A DNA stretch of 33,869 nt from an uncultured Opitutaceae bacterium (GCA_937942145.1 CALDFV010000066.1:1-33869); one strand, 5' to 3'. Shown: positions 1 to 10,632, counted from the stretch's first letter. Made by a program: numbers and translations. Notes: generated from the sequence alone by a model not told the origin.

Positions 1-38
1 AATTTGATCGAAGCCAATCAGATGGTAATGCTCTCGAA

Positions 39-794
39 ATGCCCGACTTTCGGAGTTACTGCCCAACTCTAAATCCAAACGTGCCGCAGATCACACTTTC
101 GGCTGATGAGTCGCATCACTTGATCTCGGTAAATCGCGCCCGTCAGGGGGACTCGGTCGTTATTTTTGACGGTTTTGGGAATGAATGGGCCTCAGAAATA
201 ACCATAGCCAATAAACGGGAGGCTGTCTTGGAGGGAAAAACCTTCAACCGCCACTCTCCTCCCCTTCAAAGAATCGCTTTAGCCCAGTCGATTCCAAAAT
301 CGAAGGGCTTGGAGAACATCATTCGCAAAGCAACGGAGCTGGGGGTTCAGGACATCTATCCTTTGATTTCCAATCGAACCGAAACCAAGATCCGCGATGG
401 CAAAGAAAAAACGAAGAACGAAAAATGGCTCTGGGCCGCAATTGAGGGAGCGAAACAGTCGGGAAACCCATTTATTCCCACCATTCATCCCGCTCAGCGT
501 TTGGATCTTTTTCTGGAAAAAGAATCGGGAAATTTCCAGCTGAAGCTCATTGCCTCCCTCGAAGAAGGCAGTACCACGCTTCACGGGCAAATTGAACAAG
601 CCGTTCTAAATCCCAACGCTTCGGGGATATTTCTAGTCGGCCCCGAAGGCGATTTCACGGAAGCCGAGTATGCCCGAATCCGCCAGGCAGATTTCCTCCC
701 AGTCTCACTGGGGCCCTATGTGCTGAAATGCGAAACCGCCGCGGTCAAAGCCCTTAGCATCTTGCAGCACGAATTTTCTAAATGGGCCCCCTGA
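39..794 (+). CDS. rsmE: 16S rRNA (uracil(1498)-N(3))-methyltransferase RsmE
   Basis: SAM-dependent methyltransferase of the SPOUT superfamily that methylates N3 of U1498 in 16S rRNA. The 251-residue length is normal for RsmE. The C-terminal trefoil-knot signatures are clear: GPEGDFTEAE near residue 200, then LGPYVLKCETAAVKAL, the family's usual LGxRILRxETA motif with a Tyr-Val variant. The middle contains KATELGVQDIYPLIS, another typical RsmE segment. The frame stays open to the window edge, so an upstream start cannot be excluded, but MPDFRSY matches the usual MPRF-like N-terminus. It converges on the fusion gene with only 13 bases between stops. Identification is secure; only the start is open. 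Confidence 0.95.
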   Translation: MPDFRSYCPTLNPNVPQITLSADESHHLISVNRARQGDSVVIFDGFGNEWASEITIANKREAVLEGKTFNRHSPPLQRIALAQSIPKSKGLENIIRKATELGVQDIYPLISNRTETKIRDGKEKTKNEKWLWAAIEGAKQSGNPFIPTIHPAQRLDLFLEKESGNFQLKLIASLEEGSTTLHGQIEQAVLNPNASGIFLVGPEGDFTEAEYARIRQADFLPVSLGPYVLKCETAAVKALSILQHEFSKWAP

Positions 795-807
795 TAGGCG
801 CCATTGT

Positions 808-2394
808 CTACCAAACCATCAAACCGCCAGCGTAGGTAAACCCGGCCCCGACGGAACAGAAGATAATCTTGTCACCTTCTTCAAAAATCCCCTCTTCCGC
901 AGCCCATCCCAAAGCCATTGAGACGGAAGCAGCCGACGTGTTGCCATACTTCCCCACCGTAACGATGAATTTCTCGTAGGAGATTCCAACGCGCTTGCTG
1001 ACTGCTTTCAGGATTCGAGCGTTCGCCTGGTGAGGCACAATCCAGGATACATCTTCCTCGGAAAGCCCATGACGCTTCATAGCGCTTTCAATAATATCGG
1101 AAAACGCAAGCACGGCCCTTTTAAAAACCACTCCGCCGTCCAGCTGAATATAGAAAGAGTCCAGGCTGTCTCCCGGTTGTGGAATCGGATTCATCGCCCC
1201 ACCGCCTCTGCGGCAAATTGCCTCGGTGTACCGCGAGTCACCACTGAGTTCATGCCGATAAAAGCGATGGCCTCCTTTTTGCGGAGTCAATACTGCCGCT
1301 CCTGCTCCGTCGCCAAAAAGAAAGGCGGTTTCGTGATCTTTAGAGTTTGTGATTCGCGAAAGAATTTCCGCGGTAACCACGAGAGCATTTTTTGCCGTTC
1401 CTCCAATGATGAAAGCCCGTCCCACCTCGAGAGCGTAAAGCCAGCCCGAACAGGCCGCATTAAGATCAAAAGCCAGTGCCTGTCCTATGCCGAGCTCCTT
1501 GGCCAAGGCGCTCGCGGCTCCGGGAACCGGTTGATCGGGAAGAAGGGTCGCGACAATCACCGCATCGATGTCGTCCACTGACATACCGGCCATTTCCAGG
1601 GCCTTGTTTGTCGCCTCTGTAGCCAGGCTGGTAGCCGATTCACCATCGCTGATGATATAGCGCTGCTGAATTCCGGTTACCTTTTCAATCTCTTCGGCGG
1701 TCTTTCCAGGAAACTCTCTTAGAATCTCCTCGTTAGAACGGGCATTCTTGGGAACGGCATAGCCGATACCCGCTACGCACACCGTCTGAGCGGCAAGTGA
1801 GTCTACGCCCGCATCACTTGATGCGACTGTACTTTCCGGTGATGAACCTTTGTAGCGAGTCAAGTCGTCTCCGGTCACCCGACCTCCGGGTCCCGTACCC
1901 ACAATATCGAAAATCGTATCCGGATTCAAACCACGCTCTAGGGCAATCTTTCGAGCTCGAGGAGTCCAGCGAATCGCTCCCTTTTTATCTGATGGGGCCG
2001 GGGTCTCCGAGATCGTGCTTTCGGCGGTTGCGATTTCCGCCAGCGGGGCAACGAGCTTCTGCTTAGATTCGGTTTCCGGTGTTGATTCGGAATCCGAGGA
2101 TCCCGAATCGGTTCCGGGGTCCACTGCTAAGTGGCTCATGGATTGATCTTCTGTCTCTATCCGGAAAAAAGGAACCCCCACTTTTAGGATGTCTCCCGCG
2201 CGACAGCAAATCTCACGAATAACCCCATCACAGGGAGACTCGAAATCGAATATTGATTTGTCGCTTTCCAGCTCGGCTAGCTTCTCGCCTTTAGCGACTG
2301 CACTTCCCGCCTCGCAAAAAAGATCGATCAACGTTATTTCGTTTACCGTCGCGCCCATCGATGGGATGGGAACTTCTATCAGCTGCTTCGCCAT
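808..2394 (-). CDS. Lipoyl domain / E3-binding domain / beta-ketoacyl-ACP synthase III fusion
   Basis: A 528-residue protein with three modules. Residues 1-82 are a biotinyl/lipoyl domain with the lipoylation-type motif ELESDKSIF (Lys46), resembling the E2 subunit of 2-oxoacid dehydrogenases. An acidic Ser/Thr/Pro/Ala-rich linker follows (about 83-138). Residues 142-181 match the peripheral subunit-binding domain (TPRARKIALERG, then GTGPGGRVTGDDL) that holds E1 or E3 in those complexes. After a second short linker, residues 204-528 are a complete FabH-like KASIII with the Cys-His-Asn triad: Cys315 in NAACSGW, His455 in VPHQAN and Asn485 in GKYGNTSAAS. The E2 acyltransferase catalytic domain is absent; KASIII sits in its place. 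Upstream pyrG is on the same strand 65 bases away. The three modules are certain from sequence. The role, accepting acyl groups from lipoyl arms or being tethered to a dehydrogenase complex, is inference. Confidence 0.9.
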   Translation of the reverse strand: MAKQLIEVPIPSMGATVNEITLIDLFCEAGSAVAKGEKLAELESDKSIFDFESPCDGVIREICCRAGDILKVGVPFFRIETEDQSMSHLAVDPGTDSGSSDSESTPETESKQKLVAPLAEIATAESTISETPAPSDKKGAIRWTPRARKIALERGLNPDTIFDIVGTGPGGRVTGDDLTRYKGSSPESTVASSDAGVDSLAAQTVCVAGIGYAVPKNARSNEEILREFPGKTAEEIEKVTGIQQRYIISDGESATSLATEATNKALEMAGMSVDDIDAVIVATLLPDQPVPGAASALAKELGIGQALAFDLNAACSGWLYALEVGRAFIIGGTAKNALVVTAEILSRITNSKDHETAFLFGDGAGAAVLTPQKGGHRFYRHELSGDSRYTEAICRRGGGAMNPIPQPGDSLDSFYIQLDGGVVFKRAVLAFSDIIESAMKRHGLSEEDVSWIVPHQANARILKAVSKRVGISYEKFIVTVGKYGNTSAASVSMALGWAAEEGIFEEGDKIIFCSVGAGFTYAGGLMVW

Positions 2395-2459
2395 GAGGGT
2401 TTTTGATTTAGGTAAGCACTCAAAAAGAATTGACTGGCATCATTTCGAACGGGCTTCAA

Positions 2460-4112
<1,653 letters not shown>

Positions 4113-4153
4113 TCAACTAGGGAGTTCCCTAAAATCGAAATCTCTCCTTCAAT

Positions 4154-4351
4154 CTAGGCAATAATGAGCGTCCAGGCGGCAAATGCGACGAGAGCGATCA
4201 AAAGTGCCGTCACCACGAGGACGATACCAAACTTTACAATCCGCCACATGACATAGAGCAATCCTGCACCCACAACGATCAAGCAGGCAGTAACCAGCCA
4301 AGGGGGGTATAGCTCTAGCAACTCGCGAACTTCGTCGATCAATTCTGTCAT
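4154..4351 (-). CDS. Small two-helix membrane protein, unknown function
   Basis: The ORF track gives 106 residues, but the N-terminal 41 are not protein-like. The internal ATG giving MTELIDEVRELLELYPP is the more natural start, for a protein of 65 residues. An amphipathic acidic N-terminus (1-18) precedes two hydrophobic stretches at about 19-36 and 41-64, joined by WRIVKFG. It is therefore probably a small inner-membrane hairpin protein. It lies upstream of pyrG on the same strand, with 65 bases between its stop and the pyrG start, and is divergent from adenosine kinase. No family is recognised and no Shine-Dalgarno is visible. An overlapping frame (77 codons) is a shadow. Confidence 0.6.
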   Translation of the reverse strand: MTELIDEVRELLELYPPWLVTACLIVVGAGLLYVMWRIVKFGIVLVVTALLIALVAFAAWTLIIA

Positions 4352-4483
4352 CCACGCACACGCTACGGGAGGCGGGCTCCATCCTTCAATCTCGAATTTA
4401 TGTTGCGCGTTGGAACGCAGACGATTTCGTTCTCCCAATCCTGTTTCGAGGGGATCTAGCAAAACAAAACACAATTAATAGCA

Positions 4484-5482
4484 ATGGCGAAGAAATATCA
4501 CGTCTACGGAATGGGCAATGCCCTCGTCGATATCGTAACCGAGGTGACCGATGAATTTTTCAAGGAGCATTCCATCGAGAAAGGCTTCATGACGCTCGTT
4601 GACGAAAACCGTCAGCACCAGCTCACCAACGCAATCCACATGCCCAGCGCGGACCGCCAATGCGGAGGATCCGCCGCCAACACGATTATCGGAGCGGCTC
4701 AGTTCGGCGCTTCCTGCTTCTACTCCTGCAAGGTGGCTAACGATGAAATGGGGGATTTCTACCATGACGACCTTACCTCCCACAACGTGAGTACCAATCT
4801 TTCTCCCGGGGCCCACGAAGAGGGAATTACCGGGAAATGCCTCGTGATGACTACGCCTGACGCGGAACGAACGATGAACACGTTCTTGGGTATTACCGCC
4901 AGCTATTCTACGAAGGAAGTTGACGAAACCGCGCTTAGAGACTCGGAGTTCCTATACATTGAAGGCTACTTGGTAACCGGCGAATCGGGGCTCAACGCAA
5001 TGAAAGAGGCCAAAAGACTGGCCGAGGAGCATAGCGTTAAAACGGCTCTCACTTTCTCCGACCCTAGCATGGTCAAGTACTTCAAGGACCAAATGGCCGA
5101 TGTCGTCGGCTCGGGTGTCGATTTGCTATTTTGCAACGAAGAGGAAGCGATGCTCTTTACAGAAACGGAAACGGTTGCCCGGGCGATCGAAGCATTGAAA
5201 CAGAAGGCAAAGACGTTCGTTGTCACTCTTGGAGCAAAAGGCGCCCTCGTATTCGATGGATCCGAGGAAATCAAAATTGATCCCTTCCCAACCACGGCCA
5301 TCGATACCAACGGAGCGGGCGACCTTTTTGCGGGCGCATTTTTGTATGCGCTAACTCAAGGTAAAACGCATGCCGAATCCGGACGCCTCGCGAGTCTCGC
5401 CTCCTCGAAAGTCGTTTCCAAATGGGGGCCGCGCCTTGACGAAGGCCAGGCCAAGGCATTGCACGACCAACTTTTTAGCTGA
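4484..5482 (+). CDS. PfkB-family sugar/nucleoside kinase, probable adenosine kinase
   Basis: Ribokinase-fold ATP-dependent kinase of 332 residues. Family signatures are the N-terminal glycine motif GMGNALVDIV, the QCGGSAANTIIGAAQFGA segment near residues 59-76, and the C-terminal PfkB signature DTNGAGDLFAGAFLYAL. The catalytic Asp is at about 280 and the anion-hole GAGD immediately precedes it. Proteins of this form are usually annotated as adenosine kinase (adenosine to AMP), but substrate choice within PfkB enzymes cannot be settled from motifs. The start MAKKYHVYGMGN is the only sensible one. It is followed 24 bases later by the flavoprotein gene on the same strand, suggesting a two-gene transcript. 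Confidence 0.88.
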   Translation: MAKKYHVYGMGNALVDIVTEVTDEFFKEHSIEKGFMTLVDENRQHQLTNAIHMPSADRQCGGSAANTIIGAAQFGASCFYSCKVANDEMGDFYHDDLTSHNVSTNLSPGAHEEGITGKCLVMTTPDAERTMNTFLGITASYSTKEVDETALRDSEFLYIEGYLVTGESGLNAMKEAKRLAEEHSVKTALTFSDPSMVKYFKDQMADVVGSGVDLLFCNEEEAMLFTETETVARAIEALKQKAKTFVVTLGAKGALVFDGSEEIKIDPFPTTAIDTNGAGDLFAGAFLYALTQGKTHAESGRLASLASSKVVSKWGPRLDEGQAKALHDQLFS

Positions 5483-5506
5483 TCGGCAAGTTTCCTCTTT
5501 ACCCCT

Positions 5507-6745
5507 ATGGAGGCTCCTCTAGATCCAGTTCGAATCGCGATTGTCGGAGGGGGAGCCGCCGGGATATTCGCAGCCATTTCGGCGAAAGAGGCAAATCCCA
5601 ACGCGCAGGTTTGCGTTTTTGAAAAATCGAACCGTTTTCTCACTAAGGTAAAGATATCTGGAGGCGGGCGCTGCAATGTCACTCATGCTTGTTTCGAGCC
5701 GCGAGAGCTCACCTCACGATACCCTCGTGGCTCTAAGGAACTTCTGGGTCCGTTCTACAGTTGGCAACCGCAGGATACGGTGGATTGGTTCGAGTCGCAT
5801 GGGGTCGCGCTGAAAACCGAGCCCGATGGGAGGATGTTTCCGGTTACCGATTCCTCCCAAACCATCATCGACTGCCTTCTTGATACCGCTCGGGGAAGCG
5901 GGGTAGAGCTCAAGGCGAAGACCGGAGTCGACAGTGCCCATATCGACCGTACAGGTAAATTCCAGCTTTCTACCAATGAGGACCTGGTTCTAGAATTTGA
6001 TCGTCTGGTCTTGGCTACCGGTGGTGGGCAGAATTCGCCGGGGCACAGGATCGCAGAATCTTTTGGCCATACGATTTCCTCCCTGGCTCCGTCACTCTTC
6101 ACATTCCATATCAGTGATGCCCGCATCGACGGTCTGCAGGGACTCTCGGTTCCCAATGCCGTCGTCACCTGCCCCTCGATAAAGCTTTCTCAAAGCGGAC
6201 CACTGCTGATCACTCATTGGGGATTGAGCGGCCCGGCCATTCTAAAGTTGTCGGCCTGGGGCGCCCGCCAGTTCGCAGAATTTGAATACACGTTCAAGCT
6301 ACAGGTAAACTGGACAGGAACGCACGACCTAGAATCCGCCAAGCAGGTTTTAATGGATGCAAAGCGGCAGCATGGAGCCAAGCAGGTCGGCACAAACCCA
6401 CTCTTAGGGCTTCCGCGCCGCTTGTGGGATCGATTTTTAGATACTGAATCGATCGACCCAAAAATGAAACTATCGCAAGTAGCGAATCACCAATTGCTCT
6501 CCCTCGCCACAACCTGCGTTGCCTGCGATTTTCAGGTAACCGGGAAAAGTATGAACAAAGAGGAATTTGTAACGTGCGGTGGTGTTTCCCTGCGCGAGGT
6601 TGAATTTAAGAGAATGGAGAGCAAGCAAGTGCCTAAGCTCTATTTCGCGGGCGAAACACTCGATATCGACGGGGTAACAGGAGGGTTCAATTTCCAGGCG
6701 GCATGGACAACCGGCCGGATTGCCGGCACGAGCGCGGCAATCTAG
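5507..6745 (+). CDS. BaiN/YhiN (HI0933)-family NAD(P)/FAD-dependent oxidoreductase
   Basis: Flavoprotein of 412 residues. The N-terminal dinucleotide-binding loop IAIVGGGAAGIFAA is followed by a FAD-binding glutamate (VFEKSNRF), the family-specific KVKISGGGRCNVTHA, a second LATGGGQNSPG segment, and the C-terminal LYFAGETLDIDGVTGGFNFQAA that closes the FAD site. These are hallmarks of the HI0933/YhiN group, whose members are annotated as BaiN-like or aminoacetone-oxidase-like. True substrates of most members are unknown, so only the fold and cofactor are firm. It sits 24 bases after the adenosine kinase gene; there is no obvious functional link between them. Confidence 0.9.
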   Translation: MEAPLDPVRIAIVGGGAAGIFAAISAKEANPNAQVCVFEKSNRFLTKVKISGGGRCNVTHACFEPRELTSRYPRGSKELLGPFYSWQPQDTVDWFESHGVALKTEPDGRMFPVTDSSQTIIDCLLDTARGSGVELKAKTGVDSAHIDRTGKFQLSTNEDLVLEFDRLVLATGGGQNSPGHRIAESFGHTISSLAPSLFTFHISDARIDGLQGLSVPNAVVTCPSIKLSQSGPLLITHWGLSGPAILKLSAWGARQFAEFEYTFKLQVNWTGTHDLESAKQVLMDAKRQHGAKQVGTNPLLGLPRRLWDRFLDTESIDPKMKLSQVANHQLLSLATTCVACDFQVTGKSMNKEEFVTCGGVSLREVEFKRMESKQVPKLYFAGETLDIDGVTGGFNFQAAWTTGRIAGTSAAI

Positions 6746-6803
6746 CGATACCTGAAATTATCTATTGCCCCCAACCGGCTACCCTTCGAGTAGTCGCTTC
6801 ACT

Positions 6804-7364
6804 ATGAAGATGACCCACATCAAAACACTGTCCTTCTTTATCACATCCTGCCTGGTGTTCTGGGGTTGCTAAGATTCTTCGAATGAGTCCGTAACCGCGC
6901 CAGAAGTAGATAATAGCGCCACCAAAGATGAATTAGCCAGCGTTCAGGAAAAAGCGTCTGGGGAGATTGCGAATTTGAAGCAAAAAGCTGAGGAGGAGGC
7001 CGCGAAATTGAAGTCCGAAGTTGCGGCGGCACTAAAGAAGCAGCGCGACGAGCTCCTTTCCGAAATGAATGCGAACACGAGTAACTTGACGAGCCAGATG
7101 AGCGGAATCAAGAAACAGTACGAGTCGCTCAAAGGGGCATTGCCCGAGGAAGTGCTGAAGGTTGTTAAGGAGCAAATTCCCGACCTCGAATCCAGCATCA
7201 CCAAACTCAAAGACATGGCCGCTAAGTTCGATCCGAGCACGATAGAGCAATTGAATGCGTTCAAAACGAAATACCAAAAGGAGTACGAGCTGGCGTTAGG
7301 CCTGATGAAGAAGGCATCCGAACTACTCGAAAATTCGGGTGTAAAAGTACCCAAGCTCTTTTAG
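6804..7364 (+). pseudogene. Coiled-coil lipoprotein gene interrupted by TAA directly after the lipobox
   Basis: Starting at ATG 6804 the frame reads MKMTHIKTLSFFITSCLVFWGC, a lipoprotein signal peptide with lipobox LVFWGC, then an immediate in-frame TAA (6870-6872). The same frame is open for the next 163 codons: DSSNESVTAPEVDNSA, then a Lys/Glu/Ala-rich coiled coil (EIANLKQKAEEEAAKLK) and a helical tail ending at 7364. The ORF track shows only the part from a TTG at 6975. A single substitution (for example CAA to TAA, giving the common GC-Q lipoprotein start) explains the break. The intact protein would be a small periplasmic or outer-membrane-anchored helical lipoprotein. It could be real inactivation or a base-calling error. 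A Rho-independent terminator follows. Confidence 0.75.
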
Positions 7365-7393
7365 ACAAAGCGTCAGAAATCTTTTGATAGAGC

Positions 7394-7430
7394 AAAGCGG
7401 AGTCCTCGAATAAGGGGCTCCGCTTTCTTG
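7394..7430 (+). terminator. Rho-independent terminator after the lipoprotein (pseudo)gene
   Basis: Nine-base stem AAAGCGGAG / CTCCGCTTT enclosing an AT-rich loop with extra CC/GG pairing, followed by CTTTCTTGT on the plus strand. It is 30 bases downstream of the lipoprotein stop codon, so that gene is, or was, a separate transcription unit. The A-rich left arm means it could also work weakly in the other direction. Confidence 0.7.
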
Positions 7431-7464
7431 TACCATTCATCGAACTTCCGATTTAGCGCCTCAC

Positions 7465-8959
7465 ATGAGAAATGACACTCTACAAGCCCTCGATCGAAAA
7501 TTTATGCGTATCCATACACTCGACTCAATATCAGGCTTATTGGGCTGGGACGGGCTCGTGAACTTGCCTCCCAATAGCGCTGACCAAAAGGGGTGAACAA
7601 TCAGCTGCCATCGCTGAGGTATGCCACACCGCGTCCATTGATCCCGAAATCAGGAAACTCTTGTCTTAGCTCAAATCGGAATTCGAGTCGCTGGACCGCG
7701 AGGCTCAAATCGTGGTTCGCTAAGCGAGAAAGGACTACGATCGCAATATAAAGCTCCCTGCCGACTACGTTCAGCGGAAAGCCCTGCTCGATAGCGCCTC
7801 CTACCATGCGTGGGCTCGAGCCAAAGAGAACTCTGACTATGCAGAATTTTCCGCCTACCTGCAGCAATAGCTCGATTGCGCGACGGAATTTACCAGTTAT
7901 CTCAGCTGGAGCGAACGACCCTACGATTGCTTAATCGATCTACACGATCCGGGGATGGATACCCAGTCGATCTCAGCTCTCTTCGATTCCCTGAAAGGTG
8001 ACCTCGTACCCATCGTTCAGCAGATCCTTCATTCTAAAACAAAACCGGATACCTCAATTTTCAAAGGATTCCCGGTCGAGGTCCAATGTGCGTTTCTCAC
8101 AGAAGTCACCTCCGCAATTGGCTTCAACTACCAAAGAAGACGTATCGATGTCTCTCTGCACCCTTTCTGCAGCGGCAACGGGGGTTGATACGCGGATGAC
8201 CCCCGGTTTGACGAAAACAACCCACTTGATTCCCTCTTTCGTTCGATCCATGAGACAGGTCATGGCATGTATGAGCAGGGACTGCCGCTAAAGCGCTTGC
8301 ATAATGCCCTGGGTAAGGCCGCTGGAATGGGCGTACACGATTCCCAAAGCCGCCTTTGGGAAAACCAGGTTTGCCGCAGTCGTTCGTTTTGGACTCGGTT
8401 TGAGCCTAGGTTCAGGGAAACCTTCGAAGCTCAACTCGATTCCATTCCGAGTGACCAACTTTATCTCGCAATCAACAGTGTATCCAAAAACCCGATCCGA
8501 GTCGACTCTGATGAAGTCACCTATAATCTTCACATTATAATTCGATTCGAACTTGAACGCCAACTCTTTGCTGGATATCTATCGGTCAAAGACATACCCG
8601 AGGCATGAAACTCTCTCCATCTAGAGCTGTTGGATATCAATCCCAAAAACGATGTAGAGGGCGTCCTTCAGGATGTCCATTGGTCTGGAGGGGCCTTTGG
8701 CTATTTTCCAAGCTATTGCCTTGGCAATATGCTCGCCGCTCAATTAAGCTACGCTGCAAACGACCAATTGTCAGGATTGGAGGAGAATATCGCTGAGGGC
8801 AAATTCGCTCCTCTTCTCTCTTGGCTCAGGAACAATGTTCATCAGCACGGCAAACGCTACGACCTTAGGGAACTAAGCCTTAGAGCAACAGGAAGGGAGC
8901 TTTCTCCCGGTAGTCTAATCCGGTATTTGAAAGAAAGATACCTTCCCCTATATCAGTAG
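7465..8959 (+). pseudogene. M32-family metallocarboxypeptidase (carboxypeptidase Taq type), degraded
   Basis: Reconstruction across frames gives a protein of about 498 codons, the normal length of M32 enzymes. Recognisable blocks in order are ISGLLGWDGLVNLPP, KDYDRNIKLPADYV, HPFCSGNG, the zinc motif HETGH in SIHETGHGMYEQG, SDEVTYNLHII, IPEA(W)N, GVLQDVHWSGGAFGYFPSY and a C-terminal SLIRYLKERYLPLYQ. The gene is broken by an extra A in the AAAAGGGG run near 7586, nonsense codons TAG 7667, TAA 7721 and TAG 7868, compensating indels at the GGGGG (8180-8184) and CCCCC (8200-8204) runs, and TGA 8606 where the family has Trp (TGG). The net length change of +1 fits this reconstruction. ORFs 7955-8188, 8267-8608 and 8630-8959 are its fragments. 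The intact enzyme would remove C-terminal residues from peptides. Confidence 0.93.
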
Positions 8960-9157
8960 GAAAATCATTCCCGATGGGCGCGAGCGCGAAACACTCGATT
9001 CGTATTCTCAAGGCTAGGGAAAAGTGGATGAAAATCCAAACTCGATCGAAGGATTGATTGGGCAGATCGAAAACGTTCGAGACTGGAGTGATTAAGAAAG
9101 GATTGCCAGCGCTCCATCTAGCGGACATCGTCCGCTCCTTTTCATTTCACATTTCCT

Positions 9158-10441
9158 ATGACAACGGATGCAATAGACATCGATGCTCTGGTTAGAGAAA
9201 TAGCCCGAGACGCTCGCGAGGCGTCTCTCACCTTGGCGAATGTGCAGACAACCCAGAAAAACCAGGCTATCCTCCGACTCGCAGACCTAATCGAAGAGAA
9301 CACGGATTCTCTCCGAAAAGAGAATGCCAAAGACCTGGCAGCGGCAGAGGACAACGGAATTACGCAGGCAATGCTCAAACGCCTAGAGCTGAGCGACCGC
9401 ATGATTTCCGACATGCTTGCTGGCGCCCGTCAGGTCGCTGCTCTCCCCGATCCTCTGGGAGAACTACTGGAGACCTATAATCATCCTCAAGGGTTCAAGA
9501 TTGAGAAAGTACGCGTTCCGATTGGAGTAATCGGGATTATCTATGAGTCCCGCCCCAACGTAACCATCGATTGCGCCATCCTTTGTCTCAAATCTGGAAA
9601 CGCTAGCATTTTGCGGGGCGGGAAAGAGGCCTACTACACGAATATCGCTCTGGCGAAGCTCGTAACGCAAGCCCTTGAAACATGCGGACTGCCTCCAAAG
9701 GCGTCTCAATTCATTCCCACGAAAGACCGGTCTGCCCTCAATACGCTGCTGAAATTGGATCAGCAAATTCAGTGCATCATTCCAAGAGGGGGAGAGGGTC
9801 TGATTCGATTCGTCTCTGAAAACAGCCATATTCCTGTGATTAAGCATTTCGACGGGATATGTACGCTCTATGCAGACAAGTCGCTCGATATCGCACAAGC
9901 GAAGGATATTATCGTCAATTCGAAGTGCCAAAAACCTGGCGTCTGCAATGCGGCGGAAAACCTGTTAATCCACACGGAGGTGGCTAACGAAGCGCTTCCC
10001 CAAATCGCGCAGGCCTTGAGAACTGAGGGTGTGGAGCTGAGGATAGACGAATCCGCCAGGTCGATTCTAGACAATCAGGGGATCGACTCGACCCCGGCAA
10101 CCGATGAGGATTGGGGGACAGAGTACTTAGATCTGATATTGTCTGTGAAAGTAGTGGATTCCATAGAGGAGGCCATCGCCTTCATAAATCAGTACGGGAG
10201 TTCGCATAGTGACTGTATTCTGACCACAGATACTGATGCTGCTGAGTCCTTTTTAAGCGGGGTCGACTCGGCAACCGTTTATTGGAATGTCAGCACGCGG
10301 TTTACCGATGGATTCGAATTTGGCCTTGGAGCTGAGATTGGAATATCTACAGACAAGCTCCACGCTCGAGGACCCATGGGGCTAAGAGAACTCTGCACGT
10401 ACAAGTTCAAAATCGTGGGTGATGGACAAATTAGAACCTGA
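9158..10441 (+). CDS. proA: Glutamate-5-semialdehyde dehydrogenase (gamma-glutamyl phosphate reductase)
   Basis: Second enzyme of proline synthesis, reducing gamma-glutamyl phosphate to glutamate semialdehyde with NADPH. The 427 residues fit the family. Visible signatures are PIGVIGIIYESRPNVTID, the LRGGKEA segment, IIPRGGEGLIRFV, and the catalytic Cys263 in KCQKPGVCNAAENLL; the C-terminus has GLGAEIGISTDKLHARGPMGLREL. No proB (glutamate 5-kinase) is adjacent; the upstream neighbour is the M32 pseudogene, so proA appears to be transcribed alone. About 200 bases upstream lack a gene. The ATG start is in the expected place and the gene is intact. Confidence 0.97.
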   Translation: MTTDAIDIDALVREIARDAREASLTLANVQTTQKNQAILRLADLIEENTDSLRKENAKDLAAAEDNGITQAMLKRLELSDRMISDMLAGARQVAALPDPLGELLETYNHPQGFKIEKVRVPIGVIGIIYESRPNVTIDCAILCLKSGNASILRGGKEAYYTNIALAKLVTQALETCGLPPKASQFIPTKDRSALNTLLKLDQQIQCIIPRGGEGLIRFVSENSHIPVIKHFDGICTLYADKSLDIAQAKDIIVNSKCQKPGVCNAAENLLIHTEVANEALPQIAQALRTEGVELRIDESARSILDNQGIDSTPATDEDWGTEYLDLILSVKVVDSIEEAIAFINQYGSSHSDCILTTDTDAAESFLSGVDSATVYWNVSTRFTDGFEFGLGAEIGISTDKLHARGPMGLRELCTYKFKIVGDGQIRT

Positions 10442-10632
10442 CCACCTAGACCTGAACAGGATTAGGAGCTTACCACACCGCATCCAAGCCATTAAGGAAT
10501 CACCTGGACAGCGTTCACTCGCCAATTCGGCGCTCTTCTATTGCAATCCTAGTCGCTAGTCCTCAACTTTTTCCCAAACTGTATTTTCACTGAAAAGGGA
10601 ACTTCCCGTAAAGACCTCTCATCTCACACACC

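Noticed and set aside
1-72. Possible 3' end of an upstream plus-strand gene (NLIEANQMVML... stop at 70-72) overlapping rsmE.
   Set aside because: Only 23 codons are visible and they match no gene end I recognise, for instance not PrmA; the frame may be open by chance.
4475-4816. 113-codon minus-strand ORF antisense to adenosine kinase.
   Set aside because: It lies inside a confident PfkB gene and has no independent support.
7601-7867. Minus-strand ORF of 88 codons in the 7.6-7.9 kb region.
   Set aside because: The plus strand of the same segment is clearly the M32 pseudogene; the minus ORF is an antisense shadow.
6804-8959. Possible stop-codon reassignment, given several in-frame TAA/TAG codons.
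   Set aside because: Intact genes in the window end normally at TAA, TAG and TGA, and the M32 gene also has frameshifts, so pseudogenisation is the simpler reading.
9158-10441. proA without adjacent proB as a broken operon.
   Set aside because: Separate proA and proB loci are common in bacteria; nothing in the sequence suggests a lost proB here.
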